Origin: Sepiola atlantica
Taxonomy: Eukaryota > Mollusca > Cephalopoda > Sepiida > Sepiolidae
Reading direction: 5' to 3'
DNA length: 64,000 nt
NCBI GenBank assembly: GCA_963556195.1
Contig: OY744519.1
Span: 30,224,397 to 30,288,396, forward strand
Shown: positions 42,216 through 54,644 of the stretch, piece after piece
How positions within the stretch are numbered: position 1 is the first letter of the stretch
How the letters are laid out: each line of letters opens with the position of its first letter
The notes under the pieces: model-generated
The model's input: the letters and a program-made list of their open reading frames with translations, nothing else
Told to the model about the DNA's origin: nothing
Databases searched by the model: none
Position numbers and translations under genes: made by a program

Positions 42216-42384
42216 TTAGTAAATATTTGATGTAAGCAAAGATAAAGAATAAAAGATGTCGAAACAAGAAGAAAAAAAGATGCTTCTTCACACACCATGA
42301 TGAAAAAAGTGCTTTATCTCTATTCATATAAAGTTAGGTATGTGTATATGTTTATATATTTGTATCTTTTAAAAATATTTTTTT

Positions 42385-43408
42385 TTTATGGAAATCGCTC
42401 TAGACAAGGCATGAAGCCAGTTGACGTAAGGAGCTAACAAGAACAAATATGATTATCGCAAAGACAGGAGACGCACATTGGCCTTAGTCTTGAAAAGACT
42501 AAGGCTATAGGTAGGAGGAAAACAGTCAGCAAGAAAGAAAGTTTAACAAGCCTGCAGTTCTTGGAAAAAGCTACTGGAATAAGAACCTGTATTACAATGA
42601 GGTATCAAAACAGCGAATTGATGGAGACCACTAGACTAACGAGTCAAACGAGCTGGAACAAAAGAAGCAGGGAATTCTGAAGAACACATGCCATAATAGT
42701 ATTTATAGAAAAGACTGAGACTAGCAATATCACGTCTTTGAGAGAGAGAGAGAGAGAGAGGATGCAGAGAAGAAAGGGTAGGGCCAATCAAATTACAGAT
42801 ACGTTTCTGCATCTTATCAAGAACCCTCAAATGGGACAGAGATTCACCAACCCAAATATGACAACTGTATACCATACATGGTCTGATAGTAGATTTGTAG
42901 AGATAGAGAATAGCCTCAGGTGTGAGAAAGTGTTTGGAGCGATAGAGAGAACCGACTTTACGACAAGCAGAAAGAGCAATGGATTTAATGTATGAACTCC
43001 AAGAAAGATTTAATGAGAAAGAAAGACCAAGAAGTTTCAGAGTCGATTTCTCCTCAAGAGCAGAGCCATCCATGAGAATCTCAGGAAGAAAAAGGACACG
43101 CCTACGATTGAAAGACACGAGCTGAGTCTTAACAGGATTAAACAAAACAAGCTATTTCGTACCCCAATCCACAACTGAACCCATGTCAACTTTTAGATCA
43201 GCTGCATATTTCGATTGATCTGAGGGAGATCGGCAAGAAGCAACACCAGAATAGAGAATGGTATCATCAGCATAGATCTTAATTTTCTGAACATTATTCT
43301 CTGTAAGATCATTTATATATAGAAGAAACAGTGTTGGGCCTAGAATAGAGCCTTGAGGAACACCAGTATCGATAGGAAAAGAGAATGTATGCACATGATT
43401 CACTCCTA
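42385..43408 (-). pseudogene. LINE with RT core and C-terminus, one in-frame stop
   Basis: The minus strand carries [20 protein letters not shown] and the catalytic box YADDTILYS (43,370-43,250), then the thumb and C-terminal blocks (LLGLSFSLNLSW, RKVGSLYRS, YLYKSTIRPCMVYSCHIW, LDKMQKRICNLIG, SLFYKYYYGMCSSEF). A single TAG at 43,152-43,154 interrupts an otherwise shared frame, and a frameshift near 42,640 displaces the last 70 residues. The 5' part (endonuclease, RT fingers) is missing from 43,408. The 3' end, with an A-rich tail at 42,385, matches 24,085-24,385. Jockey/CR1-like by motif only. Confidence 0.88.
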
Positions 43409-43409
43409 A

Positions 43410-43650
43410 ACTAATTTAATTTAGTTTCATGCAAAGGGAGTCAAAACGGGGGTAGAACCTTTCGTGAAAATTCAGTTTCCTCCGACTTTTGTGAAATTTC
43501 AACAATAGCTTTTATACATCAATTAATAAATATACCCCAAATTTCAGTTTGTTTGGAGTATTTTAAAGAGTTTTGAGGAGCATAACAGGGGAAGAACCTA
43601 CCATTTGAAGGTTCAAAATATCAGAATTGCATTGAATTTGATCCATAGTC
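43410..43650 (+). repeat. Dispersed repeat, second copy of 21,480-21,700
   Basis: Starts exactly where the LINE is truncated, so it is probably the LINE insertion site or an older repeat. Confidence 0.65.
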
Positions 43651-43734
43651 TCTTTCTCACTGTCTTCCCCTTTCTCTCTCCCCCCCTCTCTCATTTACTC
43701 ACATACACACAAATACACACTACTAAAAAAAAAG

Positions 43735-44537
43735 TTATATATTTTTGAGCATTTAAAAGAATTATTTATTCTACGAACTAAATAAAATCTTAATTAAACT
43801 TTTAAAAGTAAATAAAATATTAATTTATTTAAAAATGCTGTTGCTATTTCAAACTTGATTTCAAGTAGTCAATAAAAATTAAATTGCAAAGTGATATGTT
43901 ATATATTTTTGAGCATTTAAAAGAATTGTTTATTCTACGAACTAAATAAAATCTTAATTCAACTTTTAAAAGTAAATAAAATATTAATTTATTTAAAAAT
44001 GCTATTGCTATTTCAAACTTGATTTCAAGTAGTCAATAAAAAATAAATTGCAAAGTGATATGTTATATATTTTTGAGCATTTAAAAGAATTGTTTATTCT
44101 ACGAACTAAATAAAATCTTAATTCAACTTTTAAAAGTAAATAAAATATTAATTTATTTAAAAATGCTATTGCTATTTCAAACTTGATTTCAAGTAGTCAA
44201 TAAAAATTAAATTGCAAAGTGATATGTTATATATTTTTGAGCATTTAAAAGAATTATTTATTCTACGAACTAAATAAAATCTTAATTCAACTTTTAAAAG
44301 TAAATAAAATATTAATTTATTTAAAAATGCTATTGCTATTTCAAACTTGATTTCAAGTAGTCAATAAAAATTAAATTGCAAAGTGATATGTTATATATTT
44401 TTGAGCATTTAAAAGAATTATTTATTCTACGAACTAAATAAAATCTTAATTCAACTTTTAAAAGTAAATAAAATATTAATTTATTTAAAAATGCTATTGC
44501 TATTTCAAACTTGATTTCAAGTAGTCCATAGAAATTA
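43735..44537. repeat. 163-bp tandem repeat, five units
   Basis: Units contain TATATTTTTGAGCATTTAAA, AGAATTGTTTATTCTACGAA, CTAAATAAAATCTTAATTCA and TTTCAAGTAGTCAATAAAAA, with few differences between copies. Confidence 0.95.
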
Positions 44538-45149
44538 AATAAATCAAGTGATAGCGAGCAAAGCCAACTAGTCTTGTGAGTATTTGAAACAGAAGCAGCA
44601 GCAGCCAACACCGACAGCTTAAAAACTGAATTCCGAATTGTTGACCGGTACCAAGCTTTGAAAGAAGCAGCTGCCGCTATTCTGCTTTTTTTCACCTTCT
44701 TATTGGTTCCTCTCCTCCCACCTACTCTTCTTCATACCGCAAATCGGGCCGGACACACGTACGTTCACTTTTATTATATAGATAATTTGTCTTCTTACCT
44801 GAGTCACATCCAAATATTTTTGCTGTTTTCTTATCTCTAGTGTTTGTCCATCGTGAATCGTTGAAACATTTTTGACGACTTCAGGTAGACTTAATATATT
44901 TGTCAAGGCATTATCAATAGATGGATGTTGCCGTGGGTTTCCGTTATTCCGTTGTTCAGTGTCCATTTCATTTACTTTAATGAATAAAGGAAAAAATATA
45001 CTTAAAAAAAAGAATCTTATAGGATTTTCAGGCCTTATGCCAGACTTGGGTCAAGTCGGAAAGTAAACAACAAAATAGCAAAAGCGGCTCTCGGTTAAGA
45101 TTAGATTGATCAATTTAACATCACACCATTCATCATATTCGGTTCACCG
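44538..45149. other. No gene recognised
   Basis: Short frames on both strands (44,336-44,695 minus; 44,700-44,966 minus) overlap the tandem array or lack any domain. A (CAG)n-like stretch lies at 44,593-44,606. Confidence 0.4.
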
Positions 45150-45655
45150 CCCATTTTACATGCTGGCATGTGTTGGACGGCTTTTAGAAATTGACTTCCA
45201 AACTAACCTATCTCTGACCAGGTCTTTATTTATCCCTCTTTCTCTCAAGAACATCCTTATCACTTTTTCCCATGTTTTCTTTGGCATTCCCTACTCTGAC
45301 TATTTTACATCTACTAACCCAAGAACTCTCATACATTTTTTTCAACGTGACCAAACCAACGAAGTCTCCTGTTTTGCACACATCTCTCTATATTCTCCAA
45401 ATTTAATCTTCCTCTGAGGTCATCAGATCTAAGCCTGTCTTTAAGACTCACATTACACATCCATCATATAATTCTCATATCATTTCCCTTCATGCAACAC
45501 GTATCCTTAATCCTCACTGTCCAGGTTTCACTTCCATACATCATTACACTGTGTACATGAAGACTCTTTCCTTGGTCGACAGTGGTATTGCTCTGCTGGT
45601 TAGTAATGACAGAAGTTCCCTGAACGTACTCTATCCACTCCTCCCTGTATTCCAA
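45150..45655 (-). pseudogene. LINE RT C-terminal fragment (GSETW type)
   Basis: The minus strand reads NTTVDQGKSLHVHSVMMYGS, ETWTVRIKDTCCMKGNDMR, then WMCNVSLKDRLRSDDLRGRL and NLENIERCVQNRRLRWFGHV. This is the longest copy of the lineage also seen at 33,640, 34,490 and 27,150. It has a stop shortly after RLRWFGHV and no palm motifs. Confidence 0.82.
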
Positions 45656-45739
45656 TGGTATTCCAAAGGTAACAAAACCTCAGAACAACCTCAATAGCTT
45701 TGCCATCCAAATATACTTCCTCCACATCTCAGATCTCCA

Positions 45740-45845
45740 TTGTCTTACATTTCTTGTGGAACACATTACTGCGAGACTGCTTCACTACTTATTATAACTT
45801 GGTCTTCAAATCCAATGTCAACAAATTCTTGTCAAAACCACCCCA
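45740..45845 (+). pseudogene. LINE 3' coding remnant
   Basis: Plus strand YNLVFKSNVNKFLSKPPHK matches the end of the 9,470-10,240 relic (DYKMVVFESNVNKYLS). Confidence 0.55.
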
Positions 45846-46099
45846 TAAGTAATTATCAGTTCATACCATGGATCGACATCTATATTGTATGCAATTTTTC
45901 CGTAATTTTATTTATTTATTTTGTTTTCGTATTGCCACCCTGACTTAGTGGTAGGGTTAAGGAAGCGCGTTATTTTTTAGTACTTTTAACATTGACATTT
46001 TTTATATTAAAGTTTTATCATGAAAATTGAGTAGGTGTTGTTTATACCAGTTGAGAGTCTGTTCTCCACAATCAGTCCGACAGTGACCTTCTTTCTGTT

Positions 46100-46330
46100 G
46101 GACTGAGATATGGTTCTGTGCAGTTCTAAGAGGTCCACCTCCCAGGCTTCACCTTCTCTTTTTGAAAAGAGGTTAGTTTATTGCTAATCGTCTGAGGAGG
46201 CACTCCTACCTGCTAATGGGCTGCTCAGACATTTTTTTGTAGGCCAGAGTGCACTTCTAGTGCGCGGGCTTTTAAAAATCTCACCTGACCTTGTGTCTAA
46301 CCTTCTGAAGAGGAGGTAAATAAAAACTAT
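46100..46330 (+). mobile_element. U2-SINE family, 5'-truncated copy 4
   Basis: The body and tail align with the other copies: GGTTCTGTGCAGTTCTAAGA, GGTCCACCTCCCAGGC, TTAGTTTATTGCTAATCGTC, GGGCTGCTCAGAC, and the tail CTTCTGAAGAGGAGGTAAAT. The U2 head is missing, as expected for incomplete reverse transcription. Confidence 0.75.
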
Positions 46331-46479
46331 ACAATAGAATGTTTGATGGCGTTACATTTTTAGGGACCATTAAAAGTCAATTTCACTCTTTTTTTCGCTG
46401 TTTTTTTTCTTGCAGACACATATTATGAATGCATATTGTCCATGCCTCTAACCTCCTTCCCGTAATTCCTGGATCATTA

Positions 46480-46775
46480 ACACGAGGCTATGTATCAGTT
46501 TTCAACAGAAAAAAATACCCAAGATTTTTTTACTCCCTCCCACAGACACAAAATTTATCTCCCATAAAAAATATATTTGGTTATATGCCCTTATTAATGC
46601 TATCCGGTCCGGAAGTGGATGAGCATTTTACATTAAATTTATATGCGAAACTGATCCCCTACTCTAAATTCTAATATATTTTTCTTTTATGTAAATTAAT
46701 TTTTTTTACCACTAACTTTTTCAGTCTGTGTGCATGTAATCACCTAAAAAAGTAGAATCTCATTTTTTGGATAAG
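46480..46775. repeat. Family K, half copy
   Basis: It shares GCATTTTACATTAAATTTAT, GCGAAACTGATCCCC and ATGTAATCACCTAAAAAAGT with the hairpin at 53,605-54,030. Confidence 0.6.
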
Positions 46776-47043
46776 GTGCAAGGTTACGATTTAATTCTAT
46801 TGAACTTTTTTGACTGGAGCAATTTCCGGTGCTGGTGTATTTGAGTAGTACCGAATCTCTGCCTTCATTCACACGCCCCTATTCCGAATTCGTGACCAAC
46901 GGTCATAAACAACGTTTCAAGTGTAATTTAGACGGTTTATTCAAATTATTTTATGGTTTTCAGTAAAAACTGATGTTTAATTTTCATTTAAAAAATGATT
47001 CCAGCAAATTGTAATAAATTTTAATTATAATTTTTTTCAACTG

Positions 47044-47221
47044 AACCTTTTCTACATGTAATCAAAACTAAAGGTTATCAAAAGCTGATGTCAAAGTTCA
47101 AATTTGATAATTAATAAAAAAGGAAACTAAAGGTGTCCATAATATTTAATAATAACATTTTTCCTGAAAAATATTTTATGTGACTTAATAACCTTTAGTA
47201 TTGATTACATGTAAAAAGGTT
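47044..47221. mobile_element. Nested MITE within the foldback left arm
   Basis: The ends AACCTTTTCTACATGTAATC and GATTACATGTAAAAAGGTT are inverted, and the similarity continues into ACTAAAGGTTAT / ATAACCTTTAGT. The segment is absent from the matching position of the right arm. Confidence 0.8.
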
Positions 47222-47390
47222 GGTGCTTCTGTAATAAAAAGCCGAAAAAAAGTTTTTATTGTCTTATAGTGTTGGAGAGGTAAGTAAGGGGCGGGTGACT
47301 CTTACTACGATTTTTAATCAAGATTTTCTCTGAAATTAGGAACATGGAACACTTTCAAGTTCGAAGATATACTGTATTTTACCGCAGACA

Positions 47391-47419
47391 GTTAGGGTTA
47401 GGGTTTAGGGTTAGGGTTA
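47391..47419. repeat. Interstitial telomere-like repeat
   Basis: Four to five TTAGGG units (one with an extra T) sit in the unpaired centre of the foldback element. Confidence 0.85.
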
Positions 47420-47804
47420 TTATTAATTAAATTTATTTAAATTAGATTTTATGAAAATATATTGTTTGAAAGCTAGAGCTGTTGTGAAGGGTTACCTGCC
47501 CCTTATTTACCTCTCCTACACTAAAAGACAAAAAAAGTTTTTTTCAGAAGCACCAAAAGGTCAAATTGAAAATGTTATTATTAAAATGTATTACAATTTG
47601 CTGGAATAATTTTTTGAATGAAAATTAAATATCAAGTAAAAATGGAATTTTTACTCGATTGCTGAAAACCATCAAATAATTCAAATAGACCATCTAAATT
47701 ACACTTAAAACATTGTTTCTGACCGTTCAACACAAATTTGGAATAGTGGTGTGTAAGCGAGGGCAGAAATTCGGTACTACTCAAATACACCAGCACCCAA
47801 TTTC

Positions 47805-48895
47805 ATTTCAGTTACGTGTTTTGAAATCACAAAAAAAAAGAAGAAAAACATATAGTGCAAAAAGAAAAAAGTTGTTTTAATTTTATGTAGTGAATTCATT
47901 ACTTTACAGAAAATGTTCAACCAAGAACAAAAACTAATTCTATCATTTTCATGCTGTTCTGCGTAAGCACTTTGGAATTGTAGAAAAAAACCCTCAAAAA
48001 ACGATGAGGGCCCTCAGCAAAATCACCCCCCTACTAAAAAAAAAAGAAAGGAGATTCTATAATGTTTTAGTAAAAGAACGGTTCAGTTTTGCTTGCCGAA
48101 GCCGGAAAATGCTGAAAGAAAGATTGAAAACTCAGACAAAGATAGAGGGAACTATGTATTAATATTGTTAAATTAAATAACAATACAGAAAAGTCTTGCA
48201 AAACTAATTGAGTTTGCTGCTTTAAGAAGTCCAACTAATAATAAAAAGTTCTTCAACGTTCAAGGAAATTAGACGTCCCTCTGAATTGCTCAGGATGCAA
48301 TTGTCATACTCAAATTAAGGAGAAATATTCCTTACTTGTTGTCAGGATCGGATCATATTCAAAAAGAGTCGGATCAAGGTTCTTTTTTGATTCAGCCCGT
48401 CGAAATTAAGTGCCTGTTGATTGGTCAAGGAAAATAATCTTGGCCAATTAAAAGGACTTTTTCAGAATAAAAGCGGTGTCGTGATGGACAAGAGAACCAC
48501 TGAGGAAGAAAGGGAGGTAACCATTTTTTTTTATATACTTATTTTAGGAGATTACATGTGAACACCTTAAAAGCTTAAACCACACTTAATCGCCTAAATT
48601 AAGCGATCACCTCGAAAATATGGACCACCATTTTTTTCCGCATGTCGATAAGTCAGCTTAATTCTGAAATAAGATTTTTTACAAAGTTTTCATCTTTTAA
48701 AAGTATACGGGTCGGTAGAGAATTTTACTCTACTGCGTTTGATATAAATTATTTGTTGTTTTTATTTATTTATTTATTACGAGTTCTCGACTGTTAATTA
48801 TTCTGGATTTTTATTGGTGGGTGTTGTTGTGGGCATCGTATTACGACGGCCACGGTGATGTTCATTATACATAAACGGGTACAAATCTGCGAAAG
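47805..48895. other. AT-rich stretch, fragmentary repeats only
   Basis: AAAGGGAGGTAACC lies at 48,510-48,522. 48,540-48,570 (TTAGGAGATTACATGTGAAC) is a family K end. No gene. Confidence 0.45.
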
Positions 48896-48999
48896 CAAAA
48901 TGTCGAAAGAGTCTCTACAATTTATCGTCTTTATTTTTATTGCCTCCGTTAAATTCTTAGATGACTATTCGGTTAATGTTGAGATCGCCGTGGAAAACA

Positions 49000-49345
49000 G
49001 TGCGTACCTGTCACGGGCTGAATATATCCTACACCAAAAATCACGTAAATTAACCAAGTAGTTTTTATTTTATAAATAAAAATTAAATTTTACCGATAAA
49101 CGAATGAATGTACGCGCTCTGGTAATGCCTTTGCACCCACACTGCCAGAAACGATGCCCAAATCAACCACGTATGCAATAGATAGGGTTATTCCCCCCCT
49201 CCCCCTGAATATGTTTTAATGGAGGCCGTATTTTCCCGTCATTCGTGTATCGATAACATTTATTTAATTTTTATTTATAAAATAAAAACTACTTAATTTA
49301 GGTGATTTTTGGTATAGGATATATTCAGCCCGTGACAGGTACGTA
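49000..49345. mobile_element. Hairpin element nested in the family G left arm
   Basis: The ends CGTACCTGTCACGGGCTGAA and its complement (TTCAGCCCGTGACAGGTACG) enclose arms of about 100 bp (GTTTTTATTTTATAAATAAA / complement). A C-run lies in the loop. The frame 48,855-49,061 overlaps the arm. Confidence 0.78.
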
Positions 49346-49747
49346 CATCAAACAGATATTCCTCAGTTTGTTTTATTTTACCTTTTTTTCGAATGTCTCC
49401 CTTAATCTGGATAAGCACCACAGATTGCGATAAAAATGTCTATACGCGAGGAAAATGGTTTTATGTGTTTTATTTAAAGATTGTGACATGATGAACCCTT
49501 TCGAATTAAAATCTGTTTAATACGTAATGTATTAAATCTGAAGAAAACACGTTGAAAATAGGGGTGGGACGTAATGGGTGAAAATTTCAGATTCATGCGA
49601 GTAGTATTATTTGTGTTCATTTATACATAAATAACACTAAACAATCAAACATTTTGAAAATTTTGCAAAATTCAGAAGATGCAGGTCAAAATCCATCATT
49701 TTTCGGTGAAAAAGTGGTTTCATGCGACATTGCAGGTCCTAAAACAT

Positions 49748-51680
49748 TAGGTACGTGCAAAAATGGCGCCTTTTTGTACGGACTATGCTTATTAAAAAGC
49801 GCTTATCATTAATTATTTAATTAGTTTCCGTGTAAACTTTGATTGCGTTTGAAAGATAAAAGCCTAAACTTAATCTCTAAACGAAAAAAACTGCATATTT
49901 ACGTGTGAAAAATAAATTATAATAAAATATGTAATTACGACGGTCAAAACCCCCCAAAATTCAATGAATTTTGAACTTTGAAAAAATTACTTGTAAAAAT
50001 CCCTTAAAAGATAAATATAAGTTTTTGGGAACTATTTCAAAGATAATTATTAAATTAAAGTCATAAGATACTGAATTAAAAAATAAATAAATCCCACGTT
50101 TGACTAAAAATTAGCCCTTTAAATGTGATAAATGAGTAAAATCCGCCATAACTTCATCGGAAAAGGACGTTGTTTATTGCTATGCAAAATATATGGAAGA
50201 CAAAAAATGTCATAATTTATCATTTTTAACTTTATATATAAAAATGTAATAATAGTTTATAGAAGTTGAAAAATTATTATCCATTAATTTCTTTATTCTT
50301 TTTAAGGTTATAAACAAATTTAAGTACCCTAATTTTTTTATAATAAAAAAGGAAATGCTTATTTAATTATTTGTGAGTGTACGCAATTATTTTTAACTGA
50401 AAAGATTCAGTTTTTAATTTCGTAATACTCTGAAATTATTGATGACGTCTGTTTACCAATGTTTTTCCTTAGAATTTGAAATAAAACTATTTTTTAAATG
50501 TTAAAAATATTTTTACGTTACGAACTGCGTCAATTTTATCAATTTTTTTTACATGATTTAAAACTTTAGTTACTCGATTTATTCTTAACGTGTCGTAACG
50601 ATAAATTACATTGATTCTTTTAAAAATAAAGTGTTTTTATTTTTTATTTTAAGTGTGAAAAAGTAAATTAAAGTCAATGACTACACTGACAATTTATTCA
50701 TTGAAAAAAAAGTTAAAACAGTTATTTATTGATAAACAGAATTCAATTTTGAAAGAAAATGTCATGTTTGAATTCTCTTTATTTATTAATAAATAATTGT
50801 TTTTAACTTAAATATTTATTAATGAAAAAAATACAAAACAAATACAAATCTTTCCAAATAATTGACGATGAATTGTGAAATGAACGAAATTGTTGAATCT
50901 CTAAAAAAAAAAAAAAATTTGTGCGCTGTAAAAGTGAGTTGGAAGGCTAATCCCACCTGGTTATTACAGAACGGGGGTACCATACTAATGAAAGTTCATC
51001 GTTAGTAGAAATTATTCAATTTTTAAAATTCTTTTTTTCGTTAAGTTCCTGGATCTCAAATTTGTCAATTTTTGGTTTATTTTCAAGATTATAAAAAAAA
51101 TTTCTTGCGCTGATGATGCCACGTTCATCTATGAAAGAGAAATATAATTATGTCGCATTTTTTATTTTTCCAAAAACTCTAATCATTAAAATCACATGAA
51201 ATATTTTTTGCAATTATATTATTTTTTGGTGAAAATATTGATTAAACAATGCTTTATTCAATAATAATATCGCTAATTCAAAAAATTAATTTTTCTTCGA
51301 GTTATAGTGATTTTATTAACACGATATTTACTGGCCTTTTTCATAATATATACGAAATATTTTGAAAAAAAAATTTAATTGTTAACATCTACGATCCTTT
51401 ATTTACATAAGCAACAGTTAAAAAATCATGCATTTTTTTTTTATTAATATATAAAAATATAACTTTAGTAAAGGTGTATTTTCTTTTTAAGAAATAATAC
51501 ATTTTCACTAAGATTTAAAAAAAAATAATGGTTTCATTATATTCCGTGATTGTTGATTAATAAATATTGAAAATTTCAGTAAAATTGGTTGATTTCCTGA
51601 ATTTTAGTGAATTTTTAAGTGAAGGGGGGTCAAAATGTTTTTTCATTTTGGGAATCGGCCATTGATTTTGCACGTACCTA
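49748..51680. mobile_element. Family F element with perfect 8-bp target duplication
   Basis: The ends are TAGGTACGTGCAAAA and TTTTGCACGTACCTA. TAAAACAT is duplicated exactly at 49,740-49,747 and 51,681-51,688, and removal rejoins the family G arm. 1.93 kb with no transposase frame visible. The TAG start and 8-bp duplication suggest a hAT-like origin. The subterminal 51,455-51,640 block occurs also at 6,530-7,010 and in 52,628-53,500. Confidence 0.88.
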
Positions 51681-52627
51681 TAAAACATCCTCCAAAGCTA
51701 TGAATGGATATAGATGGTTAAATCTGATATAGTACTTTAATTTAGGACCATTTTCAGGCTGTGAAAGGGTTTTCATGAATGTAAAATAGCCAAAAACTAG
51801 TGGCCTGCACCTTCTGAATTTTGCAAAATTTTTAAAATGTTTGATTGTTTAGTGTTATTTATGTATAAATGAACACAAAAAATACTACTCGCATGAATCT
51901 GAAATTTTCAGCCATTATGTCCCACCCATATTGAAAATGAGTATGCCAGCCCAATCGACGTTTTTACAAGTATGAAGCCATCTTGGAAAAACTTCGATAC
52001 AATTGTGATAGCATATTTATTCATTTTAAACTTGTTTTTCTTCAGATTTAATGCGTAATCCTAATATTAAATAGATTTTAACTCGAAATGAATCTAAAAA
52101 AAAATAAACAAACAAAAAAAATTCATAAAACTATTTTTATCGCCGATACACATTAAAAAAAATTGCAATCTGTTTCCGACGGCGATCTCAGCATTCGCCG
52201 ACTATTCTGCATTTGTATACCGAAAAAAAAAACAACAAATGACGAAAAAGAAATTCAAGTCAATGAACAGAAATATTAGGGTCGCAACGAAAACGACTTG
52301 TTATATAAAAAAAATGATGCAGTGTGTTTGGAAACCTTTCTTTATACTTTTAAATAAGGTTGGTTATTTTATTTGTCAAACATTTGATGATTTTCTAATC
52401 AAAAGTAAAACGTGATTCTTAAAAGTTGTTTCTAAACTTACCAAGAATATTTTCCATTCAATTTTTTGTGAAATAAAAAGGATTGATAAGGGACGTAACT
52501 CAGTGTTTTATTTCGGAGTTATTTCCCTTTGATGTAACACTATTGAGAACAAGCATGAAACTCGACCCCTTCATCTCTTTCGATAATTTACTCTTAATGG
52601 TAATATTTTTTATTGAAATTGTAGCGG

Positions 52628-53500
52628 GGCGACGTGTAAAGGCGTGGCCACCGAGAGTTACTACAGGCCAGTTGGCTAGAAAATGACGTCACTGCATTGC
52701 GTGTAAAAACAATGGCAGTCGTAATGACAATAAGAAGGCATTTCGACTTCTCTATTCACTAAATAATCCATCAAAATTCAGGAAATCAACCAATTTTAAT
52801 GAAATTTTCAGTATTTATTAATTAATGATCATGGAATATAATAAATCCATTACTTTATTATAAAGCTTGGTGCAACTGTATTATTTCTTGTAAACAAAAA
52901 ACACCTTTACTAAAGTTATCCAAAATATGAACTTTTTTTTGGTATAATTTTTAAACAAATTTCAAAGTCTGAATTACTTACGGTTTATTGGGTTAGAAGT
53001 CTAAATAATGGTAATTCATAATTAAGTTTTTTGCAGTATTTGATCGTTAATTATTATTTTCTTTAACTTTATATTGAATAAAGATCAGTTTCAAGATGAA
53101 TCGAATCGTGTTCTTTTCTTTTCTTTTTTTACATGCAATTTTTAAAGTTTTCTAATGTTTTGTTTTAAATATATGGTCAACATGTTTTGATATTTTGAAT
53201 AACTTTAGTAAAGGTGTTTTTTGTTTACAAGAAATAATACATTTGCACCAAGCTTTATAATAAAGTTTGGATTTATTATATTCCGTGATCATTAATTAAT
53301 AAATACTGAAAATTTCATTAAAATTGGTTGAGTTCCTGAATTTTGATGGATTATTTAGTGAATGGAGAAGTCGAAATGCCTTCTTATTGTTATTACTACG
53401 GTCCTTGTTTTGACACGGAATGCAGTGACGTCAGAGGGGGGCAGGAAGTTAGTTGCTTGGCCTTGTCAACTCTCGGTGGCCATGGTAAAGGCCGGTCTTA
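52628..53500. mobile_element. Long hairpin element related to family F
   Basis: The left arm (52,645-52,920) and right arm (53,200-53,490) are reverse complements: CAAAATTCAGGAAATCAACC / complement, AACACCTTTACTAAAGTTAT / complement, and GGCCACCGAGAGTT / AACTCTCGGTGGCC. The right arm's sequence up to the CRE-like TGACGTCA is matched by TGACGTCA at 52,683. The frames at 52,483-52,686 and 53,343-53,546 are arm-derived. Confidence 0.82.
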
Positions 53501-53604
53501 CAACTTTTTAGACACAAAGACAATGGGGGGGGGGGGGGAACGATGACAAACATAGGAATTTAGTTAAACATAAAAAGGGAAATCTGTAGATTAAAAACGC
53601 CATA

Positions 53605-54030
53605 AGATTTTACTTTTTTAGGCAATTACGTGTGAACATTCCGAAAAACTTGGCAAGAAGAAAAAATATTTTAGAATTTTAAGTTTGCGATCAGTTTCAT
53701 ATATAAATTTAACGTAAAATGATTATCCATTTCCGGGCCATTCTAACATTTTATAGCAGTTAACTAATTTTTGTTACTACAAACCCTACTCCTGGGTTAG
53801 TTCACACCAAAATCAGACATAGCAAAAAAAAAAAAAAAAGGTTAATTGCCCTAAAACACTAGAATGGCCCGGAAATAGGTGATCATTTCATGTAAAGTCA
53901 ATATCTGAAACTGACCCTCCATTCTAAATTCTAAAATAATTGTTGTTTTTTTAAATATTTTTTTCTTTCTGCTAAGTTTTTTAGGGTGTTCACACGTAAT
54001 TACCTAAAAAAAGTAGAATCTCGTTTTTTT
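53605..54030. mobile_element. Family K hairpin element, complete
   Basis: The ends TTAGGCAATTACGTGTGAAC and GTTCACACGTAATTACCTAA are inverted. Inner blocks TTTCCGGGCCATTCTA / TAGAATGGCCCGGAAA pair as well. 425 bp, non-coding. Confidence 0.82.
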
Positions 54031-54439
54031 TTTAAACTGAGGGTGTTAATCTACAATGATAGGCGATTTGTGACTTTCATATTTTCATTTTCACTCCGCA
54101 GCAAATGACGTCGTTTGTCATATACGGATGTCCAGAAATGATAAAAATACTTTCTCCACAATTAATACCAATTTCAGACTTGTTGAACGAATGAATGAAT
54201 TACTTTTATTTCGTATTAAACAAATAATTAACAGAATACTGGATCTATTTTTTTTTAAATAATTTATTTGTTTTTTATTTTATTGTTTTGAACATTTTTT
54301 TTATTGTTTTCTCAAATTGTTTTTGGTTTAAAATTCTTAATACAGACAATATTATTGTTTTTTTGTTTTTTAATGTTTTCACACATTGTTTTTTTTGTTT
54401 TAAATTTTAAAGTTTATTTTAAGTTTTAAACCTTATAAA
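54031..54439. other. AT-rich stretch, nothing recognised
   Basis: T-rich DNA with repeated TTGTTTTTTG-like words. No gene. Confidence 0.4.
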
Positions 54440-54607
54440 ATCAAATAATTTTGGAGCGCGGAGTGATAAAACCACGTTCTTTAGTCCCAAATGGAGTTGC
54501 TCACGCTCCACTCCCGCTCAATATAAAATGAGCCTTCTTCTCCTTCGCTCCAGCAAAAAGGAGCGTGGTCCTGGAGCGCGCTCCTTTTTGGAGGGCTCCG
54601 TAAAGCC

Positions 54608-54608
<1 letters not shown>
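54440..54608 (-). mobile_element. hAT-like terminal region
   Basis: Read on the minus strand from 54,608 it begins CAGGGCTTTACGGAGCCCTC, typical of hAT termini. Many GGAGCG/CGCTCC words that can fold into hairpins follow. The other end was not found. Confidence 0.5.

Positions 54609-54644
<36 letters not shown>

Larger units (their letters stand above)
46828..47797. mobile_element. Foldback element with 7-8 bp target duplication
   Basis: The ends are GGTGCTGGTGTATTTGAGTA and its complement, ending at 47,797. CAATTTC is duplicated at 46,820-46,826 and 47,798-47,804 (an eighth base differs). The arms pair over about 400 bp, including TTAATTTAGACGGTTT/ complement and GGAGAGGTAARTAAGGGG/ complement. 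The left arm is lengthened by a nested MITE. No transposase. It contains one unit of the sequence amplified 26-fold at 30,603-31,735. Confidence 0.88.
48900..52260. mobile_element. Family G long inverted-repeat element, host of nested insertions
   Basis: Outer arms pair across 3 kb: 48,958-48,999 (GAGATCGCCGTGGAAAACAG) with 52,165-52,205 (CTGTTTCCGACGGCGATCTC); 49,420-49,560 with 51,915-52,160 (TTAAATCTGAAGAAAA / complement); and 49,560-49,740 with 51,700-51,925 (TTCAGATTCATGCGAG, ATAAATAACACTAAACAATC / complements). The interior holds family F, and the left arm holds another hairpin. No coding frame. Confidence 0.7.
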
